64,000 bases of DNA from SIRX01 sp965214475 (GTDB lineage Bacteria; Actinomycetota; Rubrobacteria; Rubrobacterales; Rubrobacteraceae). The notes under the pieces are model-generated. The model did no database searches. It saw only the letters and a list, made by a program, of their open reading frames with translations, and had not been told where the DNA came from. Location of the stretch: assembly GCA_965214475.1 (NCBI GenBank), contig OZ243953.1, positions 1,984,001 through 2,048,000 on the forward strand. The letters are read 5' to 3'. Positions 51,975 to 61,211 of the stretch are shown piece after piece (position 1 is the stretch's first letter; each line of letters starts with the position of its first letter). A program made the position numbers and the translations under genes.

Positions 51975-52598
51975 CTACTCTCTAAGCTCCAGTCGGTCCC
52001 GGATGACGCGCCGGTACACGTCGGCTTCTACCGCGCCGGGGATCAGTAACGCGTCGTCTACCACCACCGAAGGTATGCCGGTGACACCGAGGCTCACCGC
52101 CTCGGTGTGCTCGGCGAAGACCTGATCTTCGAACGACGTCCAATCTTTCTCTAGCAGCCCGCGAAACTCATCTGAAAGTATCTCGGCTATGGCGGCAACA
52201 TCCGTCAGCACGTCGAGGTCGGAGATCGTGCGGTTCTCGGCGAAGTACGCCCGCATGACCTCTACGTGAAAGCGGTGGAAAGCCTTGTCTCCAAAAGTAG
52301 CGGTGGCCTTGCCGGCTACCAGCGCCGGTACGCTGTGCGTCGGCGGTGAATTCTCCGTGGCCCAGACGGTGAACTCGCCGGATTCCGGTTGGGAGGCGGG
52401 ATTCAGCCAGCTCCGGGTGTACTCGCGGTGCTGCTCCAGGCTGCGAGGCTGCGGCGTGGGGCGCAACATAAAGCTCTTCCACACCACCTCGACCGTCTCC
52501 GGGTACTCGGTTTCTATCTTTTCGAGGCGCACGGCCCCGTTAAAGCACCACGGTCACAAGTAGTCGGAGTAGACAGTAAAACGTACCGGATCGTTCAC
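51975..52598 (-). CDS. Selenoprotein: UxxC DsbA/FrnE-like oxidoreductase
   Basis: Read through one TGA (52554-52556), the minus-strand frame starts at GTG 52598 (after GAGGAG) with MNDPVRFTVYSDYL-U-PWCFNGAV and continues to TAG at 51975, giving 207 residues with U at position 15. In FrnE-type DsbA proteins this motif is CPWC, so selenocysteine replaces the N-terminal attacking cysteine. The distal cis-Pro region GVTGIPSVVVDDAL near residue 175 completes the thioredoxin fold. Frnl/DsbA-like helical insert is present (FHVEVMRAYFAENRTI). It converges tail to tail with the other selenoprotein gene, 5 bp apart. Confidence 0.85.
52526..52549 (-). promoter_or_regulatory. Putative bacterial SECIS element of the DsbA-like gene
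   Basis: On the minus strand, four bases after TGA, GGTGC pairs with GCGCC (one G-U pair), a TTTA bulge lies on the 5' side, and ACG/CGT closes a loop GGGC. A bulged U on the 5' side and Gs in the apical loop resemble known bacterial SECIS elements. The stem is short, so confidence is moderate. Confidence 0.5.
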
Positions 52599-52661
52599 AA
52601 AATGCTCCTCTAAATCGGGTTAGGCTCACCCGGATATTACCAACCGCAAGGAGAACTTACC

Positions 52662-53021
52662 GTGGACCTCTCATCCTACAAGTGGAAGAACCGGCTGTTA
52701 CTGATCTTTGCTCCTTCTGCCTCCGGGAACAGGTATGAAGAACAGCTACGCCTACTGGAAGGGCTGGAACCCGATTTCGAGGAACGGGACTTGCTGCTCG
52801 GCAAGTTCCTGAAGCAGGAAGAAGGAGAGCTAGACGGAACCACGGTATTCCCGGAAGAAGCGGCGAAGATGAGAGATCAGTTCGGCATCGAGGGTTTCAC
52901 CACGATACTCGTTGGCAAAGACGGCACGGAGAAGTATCGCACGGAAGAGCCCGTCTCCGCAGAAGAAATTTTCCGGCGAATCGACGCGATGCCCATGCGC
53001 CGACGGGAGATGCGCGAGTAG
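52662..53021 (+). CDS. DUF4174-like thioredoxin-fold protein
   Basis: A 119-residue protein starting at GTG (MDLSSYKWKNRLLLIFAPS). The pattern of a leading W(K/R)NRLLLIFAP strand, then a helix, then GFTTILVGKDGTEKYRTEEP matches DUF4174, a thioredoxin-like fold without the CxxC pair. It is divergent from the DsbA-like selenoprotein gene and probably belongs to the same redox locus. Function unknown. Confidence 0.75.
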   Translation: MDLSSYKWKNRLLLIFAPSASGNRYEEQLRLLEGLEPDFEERDLLLGKFLKQEEGELDGTTVFPEEAAKMRDQFGIEGFTTILVGKDGTEKYRTEEPVSAEEIFRRIDAMPMRRREMRE

Positions 53022-53069
53022 TATACTCGGGTCCAAATGAACGCGTTTGACAGGAAGCGGAGGTAGAGG

Positions 53070-54071
53070 TTGCAGATATTTTTCGACGAGCGTGAGCGCC
53101 GGCCCCGCGCTCTGTGGCGTTTGCTGGCGCAGGTCGTGATCTTCCAGGCCGCAACTTTCTTCTTTCTCGCGCCCCTAGCCGCGATATGGTTCATGGCAAG
53201 TCCCTCCGGTCCGTCCTCCGGGGGTTCCGCTGCGGCTTTGACTCAGTCACCGACGATCTTGCTCTTCAGTAGCATCGCTTCTCTCGGTGCAATCTTTCTG
53301 AGCCTCTGGGTGGCCGGACGTTTCCTCGACCGGCGGCCCATAAAGGACTTCGGTCTTCGGCTGAACGGCGGATGGTGGCTGGACCTTGGCTTCGGCCTGG
53401 CTCTGGGGGCGGTGCTTATGACCGAGATCTTCCTGGTCGAGATCTCCTTCGGCTGGGTCACAATCGAGGGCGCTTTCGTGTCCAATCTTTCCGGAACGCC
53501 GTTCTCGATCGCCCTGGCGCTGCCGGTCGTGGCTTTCTTGTGCATCGGTATCTACGAGGAGATATTCTCCCGCGGCTACCAGCTTCTCAACATGGCGGAA
53601 GGTTTTAACTACCCGTTTCTCGGTCCCCATGGTGCGATCGTGGCGGCCTGGGTTCTCTCCTCCAGCATCTTCGGAATCCTTCACCTCGGCAACCCGAACG
53701 CCACCCTTTTGAGCGCCTTCAACATCGCCCTGGCAGGCTTGCTCCTGGGAGCCGGTTTCGTACTCACCGGCCAACTCGCCATCCCGATCGGGCTGCACAT
53801 AACCTGGAACTTCTTTCAAGGGACCGTCTTCGGATTCCCGGTCAGCGGCCTCGAACCGATCGGTGCATCCTTCCTCGCAATAGAGCAGGCCGGCCCCGAC
53901 CTTTGGACCGGCGGCGCTTTCGGCCCCGAAGCCGGCCTCATGGACCCGATAGCCACCCTGATCGGCATCCTTCTCATAGCCCTCTGGGTGCGCCTCCGAC
54001 AGGGTAAGGTCAGCATACACACCCTACTCGCCGAACCTCCGAAGCTAGTTTCAGAGACCAACGAGAGATAA
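53070..54071 (+). CDS. CPBP-family intramembrane protease
   Basis: A 333-residue protein with about eight membrane helices. The CPBP/Abi motifs are present: the Glu pair and Arg in IGIYEEIFSRGYQLLN near residue 165, the first His in IFGILHLGNPNA near 210, and the second His in IPIGLHITWNFFQGTV near 240. Members cleave membrane substrates, for example in prenyl-protein processing or bacteriocin immunity. The TTG start follows a purine-rich site. The C-terminal 35 residues are a basic cytoplasmic tail. Confidence 0.9.
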   Translation: MQIFFDERERRPRALWRLLAQVVIFQAATFFFLAPLAAIWFMASPSGPSSGGSAAALTQSPTILLFSSIASLGAIFLSLWVAGRFLDRRPIKDFGLRLNGGWWLDLGFGLALGAVLMTEIFLVEISFGWVTIEGAFVSNLSGTPFSIALALPVVAFLCIGIYEEIFSRGYQLLNMAEGFNYPFLGPHGAIVAAWVLSSSIFGILHLGNPNATLLSAFNIALAGLLLGAGFVLTGQLAIPIGLHITWNFFQGTVFGFPVSGLEPIGASFLAIEQAGPDLWTGGAFGPEAGLMDPIATLIGILLIALWVRLRQGKVSIHTLLAEPPKLVSETNER

Positions 54072-54140
54072 CTGCTTACATCCCGGCTTCGGGGGAAAAG
54101 CTATACTCCCTTCAATGCCTACTACAGTTGACTCGCACCG

Positions 54141-55676
54141 ATGAACAATTCCTACGATGCGGTGGTCGTCGGCGCAGGTCCGAACGGCCTCTCGGCTGCA
54201 ATCAGACTCGCAGAAGCGGACCTCTCGGTTCTGCTGGTTGAAGCCGAGGACCGTATCGGCGGAGCGGTGAAGACTGACGAGCTTACCCTCCCCGGCTTCC
54301 TGCATGACACTTATTCCTCCGTATACCCCGCGGGCGCCGCCTCCCCCGTCTTCGCCCGGATGCCGCTCGAAAAGCACGGCCTCCGCTTCGTCCATCCGCA
54401 GGTAGCAATGTCCCACGTTCTGGACGATGGGCAGGGAGCCTCCCTCTGCAAAGACCTCGACCGAACTGTGGGTTCTCTCGATGCTTTGCACGATGGTGAT
54501 GGCGAAAGCTGGAGGGAATTCATCTCGCCCTACGTAAAGAACTGGGACGTTCTGAAGAAAGCGATGATGGAGGGTTTTCCGCCCGTGTGGGGTGGCCTGC
54601 GGGCGGCGCTGAGGCTCGGGTACAAGGGTTCGCTGGAGACGGGGCGTGTGGTGCTCCAACCGGTGGCGTCCCTGGCAGACGAGCTTTTCTCCGGGGACGG
54701 CGCGAAAGCCTGGCTGTATGGCACGGCGCTGCACGGGGACGTGGCACCCGGTGCTTCCGGGAGTGCCGTCTTCGGGTTCTATTTGAACCTGCTCGGCCAC
54801 GTCGCCGGCTGGCCGGTCGCCGAAGGTGGGTCCGGCAAACTCTCCGGCGCCCTGGCAAATTATTTCGAGAGCCTGGGCGGTGAGATTCGCACGGGTTCCC
54901 CGGTAGAGAAAATCTCGGCCAGTAACGGACGGGTCACAAGTGTGATCGTAAACGGCCAAGAGATCCGAACGAACCTGGCCGTCTGCGACGTGACGCCGCA
55001 CGGGCTGCTCAACATCTCCGACGGCCTTTTGCCGGACTCCTACAAAAAGAAGATGGCCCGCTTCCGCTACGGGCCCGGGTCGTTGAAGATAGATCACGCG
55101 CTCTCCGGGCCGATCCCGTGGGGCTACGAAGCGGCGCGGGGAGCCGGGACACTCCACATCGGCGGCGGCACCCAGGAGCTGGATGAGAATGTCTCCCAGG
55201 AAAAACTCGGCTACCTACCGGAGAAACCGTTCATGCTTGCTGCCCAGCCCTCGGTCGCCGATCCTTCCCGCGCCCCGGTAGGCCGCCACACATTTTGGGC
55301 CTACACCCACGTCCCCCACGGCATCGACTGGAAGAAGCACACCGAAGAACACGTCGGTCGCATGGAAGATCAGATAGAACGCTTCGCACCAGGCTTCAAG
55401 GACCTCATACTGGAGCGACACGTAATAACTCCTGTAGACCTCGAAGATCGGAACCGCAACCTGATCGGCGGGGACGTGAACGCCGGTAGCCAGGCTCCGG
55501 ACCAACTCTTTTTCCGGCCCATACCTTCCCTGTCGCCCTACCGTACTCCCGTGCGCGGCCTGTACATCGGGAGCGCCTCGACCTTCCCCGGCGGCGCGGT
55601 TCACGGCGTTCCCGGCGATGCGGCTGCCCGGTCCGCCCTTAACGACCTCCGTCTCCGTCGCGTGAAGACCGGGTAG
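54141..55676 (+). CDS. FAD-dependent CrtI-like oxidoreductase
   Basis: A 511-residue flavoprotein with the ADP-binding loop DAVVVGAGPNGLSAAIRLAEA at the start and VLLVEAEDRIGGAVKTDELT next, followed by the amine-oxidase/phytoene-desaturase fold (GSSGSAVFGFYLNLL-type centre; AHFGYGPGSLKID-like VFRYGPGSL). The C-terminal LYIGSASTFPGGAVHGVPGDAAA is typical of CrtI-like NAD(P)/FAD proteins. It is not a known carotenoid gene, since no crtB or crtE lies nearby. The substrate is unknown. It overlaps no gene but is 4 bp before the aldehyde dehydrogenase. Confidence 0.82.
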   Translation: MNNSYDAVVVGAGPNGLSAAIRLAEADLSVLLVEAEDRIGGAVKTDELTLPGFLHDTYSSVYPAGAASPVFARMPLEKHGLRFVHPQVAMSHVLDDGQGASLCKDLDRTVGSLDALHDGDGESWREFISPYVKNWDVLKKAMMEGFPPVWGGLRAALRLGYKGSLETGRVVLQPVASLADELFSGDGAKAWLYGTALHGDVAPGASGSAVFGFYLNLLGHVAGWPVAEGGSGKLSGALANYFESLGGEIRTGSPVEKISASNGRVTSVIVNGQEIRTNLAVCDVTPHGLLNISDGLLPDSYKKKMARFRYGPGSLKIDHALSGPIPWGYEAARGAGTLHIGGGTQELDENVSQEKLGYLPEKPFMLAAQPSVADPSRAPVGRHTFWAYTHVPHGIDWKKHTEEHVGRMEDQIERFAPGFKDLILERHVITPVDLEDRNRNLIGGDVNAGSQAPDQLFFRPIPSLSPYRTPVRGLYIGSASTFPGGAVHGVPGDAAARSALNDLRLRRVKTG

Positions 55677-55680
55677 CATT

Positions 55681-57258
55681 ATGAAGATCCGGAATGATAC
55701 GGAGAGAGAAAGCATCGACAAAGGTCTCCTGGATCGGCTGAAGGGCCACATCACCCTCGCAGAAGATGATCGAGAAGAAATAGCCGTCGAGGCGCCGTTT
55801 ACGGGTGAGACATTGGGTCGGATACTATGGTGTATCGCAAAAGACGTAGAGGAAGCGGCCCGTCGGGCACGGGAGGCCCAGGAACGGTGGGCTCAGACGT
55901 TTTTTTTGGAGCGCCGGAAGATCCTCTTGCGCTTCCACGATCTGGTCCTGGACCGTCAGAAGGAAGTGCTCGACCTGATCCAACAGGAGAACGGCAAGGC
56001 CCGCAAGCACGCCTTCGAGGAAGTCCTCGACACCGCCATCACCGCCCGCTACTACGCCGACACCGCAGAGAAACATCTCAGACCCCGTCGTCGCCAGGGC
56101 GCGCTGCCACTCCTTACCACCACCCGGGAATACCACCATCCGCTAGGCCTCGCCGGTTTCATCGTGCCGTGGAACTATCCTTTGTCTCTGGGAATCTCCG
56201 ACGCGATACCAGCGCTCCTCGCCGGTAACGGAGCTGTCATAAAACCCGACGAGAAAACACCTTACTCTACCCTGTGGGCCGTAGACCTCCTAAACGAAGC
56301 CGGACTCCCGGAAGACCTCATCCAGGTCGTTACCGGCTACGGGACAGAGCTCGGAGAACCGATCGTGGCCAACGTGGATTTCGTCATGTTCACCGGCAGC
56401 ACCCGCGTCGGGCGCATCGTGGCGCAGCAGGCCGCCGAACGACTCGTAGACTACTCGATGGAGCTCGGCGGCAAGAACGCCATGATCGTCCTAGATGACG
56501 CCGACCTCGACAAAACTATCCCCGGTGCCGAGCGGGCCATCTTCTCCAGCGGCGGCCAGCTCTGCATCTCTATGGAACGTCTCTACGTCCAGTCCGGCAT
56601 CTACGAAGAGTTCAAAAGCCGTCTCGTGGAGCACGTCCGCAATATGAAGCTCAGCCCAAATCTCGACTATAGCGCGGATATGGGAACCATGATCTCCGCC
56701 GAACAACTGAAGCGCATCAAGGAACATGTCGAAGACGCCAAAAATAAAGGCGCGAAGATACTCACCGGTGGACGTCCCCGCCCGGACCTCGGACCGTACT
56801 TCTACGAACCGACCGTCCTAGAAGAAGTCAGCAAAGACATGACACTCTGCACCGAGGAAACTTTTGGTCCCGTAGCATCGTTATATAAATTTGACACTTT
56901 AGAAGAAGCTGTCGAGGAATCTAATGACAGCCTATACGGCTTGAACTTCAGCGTTTGGACGAAAGATCTGGAGAAGGGCCGCAGTCTCGCTACGCGTCTC
57001 GAAGCCGGCACGGTAAACGTAAACGAGGCTTACGCGGCGGCGTGGGCGTCTTTGGACGCCCCGATGGGTGGTTTCAAGGACTCGGGTGTCGGGCGCCGCC
57101 ACGGGGCTCACGGCATACAGAAGTATACTGAGAGCCAGACAGTCGCGGTGCAAAAAGCAGTTCCGATGGCGGCGCCTTCCGGAGTTAGTGAGGAGATGTA
57201 TGCTCGCCTGATGGGCACAGCATTGAGGATTATGCGCCGGGTGCCCGGTATCCGTTAG
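55681..57258 (+). CDS. Aldehyde dehydrogenase (succinate-semialdehyde type)
   Basis: A 525-residue NAD(P)-dependent aldehyde dehydrogenase: PWNYPLSLGISDAIPALLAGN, cofactor-site TGSTRVGRIVAQQAAERL, active-site Glu in MELGGKNAMIVLDD, catalytic Cys in SSGGQLCISMERLY near residue 295, and C-terminal NVNEAYAAAWASLDAPMGGFKDSGVGRRHG. It resembles GabD2-type succinate-semialdehyde dehydrogenases. The ATG lies right after the CrtI-like gene, so the two and the SDR behind form one transcript. The true substrate aldehyde is not certain. Confidence 0.9.
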   Translation: MKIRNDTERESIDKGLLDRLKGHITLAEDDREEIAVEAPFTGETLGRILWCIAKDVEEAARRAREAQERWAQTFFLERRKILLRFHDLVLDRQKEVLDLIQQENGKARKHAFEEVLDTAITARYYADTAEKHLRPRRRQGALPLLTTTREYHHPLGLAGFIVPWNYPLSLGISDAIPALLAGNGAVIKPDEKTPYSTLWAVDLLNEAGLPEDLIQVVTGYGTELGEPIVANVDFVMFTGSTRVGRIVAQQAAERLVDYSMELGGKNAMIVLDDADLDKTIPGAERAIFSSGGQLCISMERLYVQSGIYEEFKSRLVEHVRNMKLSPNLDYSADMGTMISAEQLKRIKEHVEDAKNKGAKILTGGRPRPDLGPYFYEPTVLEEVSKDMTLCTEETFGPVASLYKFDTLEEAVEESNDSLYGLNFSVWTKDLEKGRSLATRLEAGTVNVNEAYAAAWASLDAPMGGFKDSGVGRRHGAHGIQKYTESQTVAVQKAVPMAAPSGVSEEMYARLMGTALRIMRRVPGIR

Positions 57259-57275
57259 ACGAGATAGAGGCTCCT

Positions 57276-58115
57276 GTGACTGAGATCTCCGGTAAAACCA
57301 TAGTCATTACTGGAGGCGCTAGCGGGATGGGCCGTTTGCTAGCACTGAAGATGGTCCGTCTCGGCGGCACAGTCGTGATCTACGACCTGAACGCTGGCGC
57401 GTTGGATGCGGTGGTAGGGGAGATCAAAGCTCAGACCGGCCGCGGCGCCTACGGCTTCGTCTGCGACATCTCCAACCGCGAAGAGGTGTATTCCACAGCC
57501 GATAAGGTACACGAGTCGGTAGGCAAGGTGGGCATCCTGGTCAACAATGCGGGCATCGTCTCCGGCCGCAGGCTCATGGACACCCCGGACGAGAAAATAG
57601 AGGCCGTGATTGGGGTCAACACGCTGGCGCTCTTCTGGGTAACCAAGTCCTTTCTACCCGACATGCTGGAACGGGGCAGCGGTCATGTAGTAACGATTGC
57701 TTCCGCAGCCGGACTCTTGGGCGTGGACCGACAGACAGACTACTCAGCGAGCAAACACGCCGCCATCGGCTTTACCGAGTCGCTGCGCGTCGAGCTAAAA
57801 AAGACCGGCTACCCGAACGTCAGGACCACAATCGTCGAGCCATTCTACGTGGACACCGGCATGTTCGAGGGCGTAAAGACCCGCTTCCGTCGCATACTGC
57901 CCATCCTCAAACAAGACGAAGTTACGGACCGCATAGTGCGGGCCATCCAGAAAAACCGGCAGGAGTTGAAGATGCCTTTTATCGTGAACTTGGTCCCCGC
58001 TTTTCGCCTGCTTCCTGTTGACCTGTTCGACCGGCTGACGGACTTCCTCGGTATCAATGCATCGATGGAGGAATTCGTCGGGCACGGCGAACGCACAGAT
58101 ACCCCAAACAGATAA
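57276..58115 (+). CDS. Short-chain dehydrogenase/reductase
   Basis: A 279-residue classical SDR from the GTG at 57276: nucleotide motif VITGGASGMGRLLAL, NNAG motif LVNNAGIVSGRRL, and the catalytic Ser/Tyr/Lys in TIASAAGLLGVDRQTDYSASKHA. The C-terminal RLLPVDLFDRLTDFLG is typical of retinol-dehydrogenase-like or lipid SDRs. It follows the aldehyde dehydrogenase closely and may act with it on a lipid or alcohol. Substrate unknown. Confidence 0.88.
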   Translation: MTEISGKTIVITGGASGMGRLLALKMVRLGGTVVIYDLNAGALDAVVGEIKAQTGRGAYGFVCDISNREEVYSTADKVHESVGKVGILVNNAGIVSGRRLMDTPDEKIEAVIGVNTLALFWVTKSFLPDMLERGSGHVVTIASAAGLLGVDRQTDYSASKHAAIGFTESLRVELKKTGYPNVRTTIVEPFYVDTGMFEGVKTRFRRILPILKQDEVTDRIVRAIQKNRQELKMPFIVNLVPAFRLLPVDLFDRLTDFLGINASMEEFVGHGERTDTPNR

Positions 58116-58328
58116 AGCTACGAAAGGAATGTCGATCAAAACTGCGAATGAGTCAAAGACAAAATAAATGTAGTGTGTCCCAGTGATGGTCCACACCGAA
58201 TACAAACAAGCATGAGTTTTGAGATACTAAACGAGGCCGAGCCGTACTTTGGGTTCCACTAATGGATCAAACTTGGCATCTTCTTTGAAGCCTGTGGAAT
58301 CCACGAGAACCAACTGAGGAGCGGCGAC

Positions 58329-58745
58329 TTGCACGTTACCTTCGCAAACCATGAAGATCTTGGTTACCTGACCAAAGAAGATTACCATATCGGACCCGAA
58401 GTACTCGAACACAAGATAGCCCGGAGCGAGATCCTCGTGCTACGTCGCGACAACCGACGGATCGGGTTTCTCCGCTTCGGTTACTTTTGGGACGAGATCC
58501 CCTTCATGAACCTTCTTTGGATCGAAAACAAGCTGAGGGGCAGGGGCGGAGGCACCCGGCTCGTCTCCTTCTGGGAAGATGAAATGCGCAAACAGGGTCA
58601 CGGTACGGTCATGACCTCCTCCCTATCAAACGAGCGCGCCCAATACTTATACCGCAAGCTGGGATACGACGACTGTGGCTCCCTGCTTATGCCCGGCGAG
58701 CCGCTGGAGATCGTGTTCATAAAAAAGCTGTCGAAAATACTGTAA
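58329..58745 (+). CDS. GNAT-family N-acetyltransferase
   Basis: A 138-residue protein from TTG 58329, which follows a GAGGAG. It begins MHVTFANHEDLGYLTKED and has the GNAT acetyl-CoA pyrophosphate loop in WIENKLRGRGGGTRLVSFWE and the C-terminal Tyr region QYLYRKLGYDDCGSLLM. Substrate unknown. It stands alone. The 210 bp upstream hold nothing recognisable. Confidence 0.83.
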   Translation: MHVTFANHEDLGYLTKEDYHIGPEVLEHKIARSEILVLRRDNRRIGFLRFGYFWDEIPFMNLLWIENKLRGRGGGTRLVSFWEDEMRKQGHGTVMTSSLSNERAQYLYRKLGYDDCGSLLMPGEPLEIVFIKKLSKIL

Positions 58746-58980
58746 AGGCGATCTTCGACGCGCCGTGCGTGCCGCGTGCCACACCTCAAGGGTTTACAGC
58801 CAAAAGTATAGCTAGCGCTGGTTGCTACCATCCTTGAGACGTACGTAAGCCTCATGTTTGGCGTCAGGATATCTACCGGACCACTCGGCTTTAGGGAGCA
58901 GTTGAGTTTGACCTGCGTTCTGAACGGGCAAAAGGAGCAGGAGAAAATCCCGACACACTAATTTAGAACCGGAGGCCCGG

Positions 58981-59880
58981 ATGAACGAAGATCAGACGCG
59001 ACAGCAGGACCCCAGAGAGCAATACCCGCAACCGGAGTTTGGGGAGCAGGACCAACGCGACCAGCATCCCGGTTTCGAGTCGGAGATGGGCCCCAAACCT
59101 GACTACGGTTACGAGACCTACGAAGGTTCAGGTAGGCTCGAAGGAAAGAAGACCATAATCACGGGCGGGGACTCCGGCATCGGTCGGGCCGTAGCGTTGG
59201 CTTTTGCACGGGAGGGGGCGGATGTCCTGATCTCCTACCTCGAAGAAGAGGAATCCGACGCCGAAGAAACGGCCCAAGTCGTCAAGGAAGCCGGCAAGAA
59301 AGCTGTAAAGGTCCCCGGAGACATCATCGATGAAGAGCATTGTAAGAGCATCATAGATAAGGCCGTCGAAGAGTTCGGGCAGATAGATGTCTTGGTCAAT
59401 AACGCCGCCCACCAGATGACCGTGGACGGTATAGCCGACGTCTCCACCGAGCTATTCGACCGAACGTTCAAGACAAACGTCTACGCCATGTTCTGGTTGA
59501 GCCGGGCCGCGCTGCCACACATGCCGGAGGGCGGTTCGTTTATCAACACGAGTTCCATTCAGGCCTATCAGCCTTCGCCTGTTCTACTGCCCTACTCCTC
59601 TACAAAGGGAGCCATCATCTCCTTCACCAAAGGTCTCGCCCTTGAGGTCGCAGAGTACGGGCTCCGGGCCAACACCGTGGCACCCGGGCCGGTGTGGACC
59701 CCGATAATCCCGGCCTCCATGCCGGGCGAGACGGTCTCCCAATTCGGCGGCACCTCACCAATGGGACGGCCCGCCCAACCCGCCGAACTCGCACCCGCGT
59801 TCGTTTTCCTGGCCTCCCAAGAAGCCAGCTTCGTGAACGGAGAAACGCTTGGAGTGACCGGCGGGAAACCCATGCCGTAG
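58981..59880 (+). CDS. Short-chain dehydrogenase/reductase (YhdF/YghA-type)
   Basis: A 299-residue SDR with a Gln/Asp-rich leader (DQTRQQDPREQYPQPEF) typical of the YghA/glucose-1-dehydrogenase-like stress SDRs. Motifs: TIITGGDSGIGRAVALAFAREG, DVLVNNAAHQMTV, catalytic SSIQAYQPSPVLLPYSSTKGAI and the C-terminal LASQEASFVNGETLGVTGG. The substrate is unknown; such enzymes are often induced by salt, solvent or drying stress. The ATG follows ACCGGAGG. Confidence 0.9.
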   Translation: MNEDQTRQQDPREQYPQPEFGEQDQRDQHPGFESEMGPKPDYGYETYEGSGRLEGKKTIITGGDSGIGRAVALAFAREGADVLISYLEEEESDAEETAQVVKEAGKKAVKVPGDIIDEEHCKSIIDKAVEEFGQIDVLVNNAAHQMTVDGIADVSTELFDRTFKTNVYAMFWLSRAALPHMPEGGSFINTSSIQAYQPSPVLLPYSSTKGAIISFTKGLALEVAEYGLRANTVAPGPVWTPIIPASMPGETVSQFGGTSPMGRPAQPAELAPAFVFLASQEASFVNGETLGVTGGKPMP

Positions 59881-59981
59881 TAGCGTTTAAAACGCGTCGG
59901 ACATCCTGCACCAGACACGCTGCGGATCAGCGATCTATGCGCTAGGCTACAGGACATGCAAGCCATGAGAAAAGCATAGTT

Positions 59982-61211
59982 TTGGGCGCTGTAGTTCAGA
60001 AGTACGGCGGGAGCTCGGTCGCCACGCCGGAGCACATAACGGCGGTGGCGGACCGTATTGGCCGGGCGCGGGAAACGGGGCTGGATCTCGTCGTGGTCGC
60101 CTCAGCGATGGGGAAGACCACCGACCGGTTGCTGCGACAGGCCTCGGAGGTGAGCCGGAGTCCGTCGCCGCGGGAGATCGACCAGCTTCTGGCTACCGGC
60201 GAGGAGCAGTCGGTGGCGCTGCTAGCAATGGCGCTGCACGACAGAGGGATTCCGGCGGTGTCGCTCACAGGGCCGCAGGCGGGATTTAGGATCACCGGCC
60301 GCTACGGGTCCGGTGTGATCTCCGAGATAAAGCCCGACCGCATACACAAGCTCCTCTCCGAGGCGCACGTTGTCATCGTCGCCGGCTTCCAGGGCATGAA
60401 CGCCATGGGCGACGTGATGACCCTCGGTCGCGGCGGCTCGGACACAACAGCTGTAGCGCTCACGGCGGCGCTGAGCGCGGAGCGGTGCGAGATCTACACC
60501 GACGTGGCCGGTGTCTACACGGCGGACCCCAGAATAGTTCCCGAGGCGCAGCGCATACCGCTCATCACCCCGGAGGAGATGGCAGAGATGTCCTGGCGCG
60601 GCGCGAAAGTCATGCACCCGCGGGCGGTCGAGTTGGGTGCCTTGTACGGGGTCGAGATACACGTCCGATGCTCCTTCAACGAGGAGCCGGGCACGGTTAT
60701 AGCGGGAGGTAAGAAATTGGAGCATTTGGAAACCAGAGAAACCCTTGCCGGCATCGTCCACGACCCGGACGTGGCCCGCATAACCTTGAACGGTATCCGC
60801 ACTGGGCCGGGCACGATGAGCAGGATCTTCACCCCATTGGCGGAGAACGGCATCTCCGTGGACGTCATCGTCGAGAGCGGTACCCGCGAAGGCGCGGCGG
60901 ACGTAGCCTTCACCGTCAACCGCGAAAACTTCCCGGAGGCCCAGCGAATCGCGGGAGAGGTCGCAAATTTCCTGGGCGGCGAGGTGGAAGGTGAAGAAGG
61001 ACTGGCGAAAGTCTCCGTCGTCGGGACCGGAATGTTGAACCGTCCCGGCTACGCGGCGAAGACGTTCGACACTTTGGGCGAGGCGGGCATTCCCATAAGG
61101 ATGGTCTCTACCTCCGAAATTCAGGTAACATGCGTTTTGCAGGCGGACAGAGTAGAGGAGGCGGTTCGACGCCTCCACGAGAGCTTTGAGTTGGAGGAGA
61201 GAGATGTTTAG
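59982..61211 (+). CDS. lysC: Aspartate kinase
   Basis: A 409-residue enzyme phosphorylating aspartate, the first step to lysine, DAP, methionine and threonine. Motifs: VQKYGGSSVATPEHITAVADR at the start; GFQGMNAMGDVMTLGRGGSDTTAVAL; EIYTDVAGVYTADPRIVP; and two C-terminal ACT domains (VARITLNGIRTGPGTMSRIF; VSVVGTGMLNRPGYAAKTF) for feedback control. The start TTG at 59982 is weakly supported. Its stop overlaps the dapA start, so the pathway genes are coupled. Confidence 0.95.
   Translation: MGAVVQKYGGSSVATPEHITAVADRIGRARETGLDLVVVASAMGKTTDRLLRQASEVSRSPSPREIDQLLATGEEQSVALLAMALHDRGIPAVSLTGPQAGFRITGRYGSGVISEIKPDRIHKLLSEAHVVIVAGFQGMNAMGDVMTLGRGGSDTTAVALTAALSAERCEIYTDVAGVYTADPRIVPEAQRIPLITPEEMAEMSWRGAKVMHPRAVELGALYGVEIHVRCSFNEEPGTVIAGGKKLEHLETRETLAGIVHDPDVARITLNGIRTGPGTMSRIFTPLAENGISVDVIVESGTREGAADVAFTVNRENFPEAQRIAGEVANFLGGEVEGEEGLAKVSVVGTGMLNRPGYAAKTFDTLGEAGIPIRMVSTSEIQVTCVLQADRVEEAVRRLHESFELEERDV

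Noticed and set aside
58227..58412. Possible transposase remnant on the minus strand upstream of the GNAT gene
   Set aside because: A short VDSTGFKEDAKF-like stretch was seen, but it is too short, has no inverted repeats and overlaps the real GNAT start.
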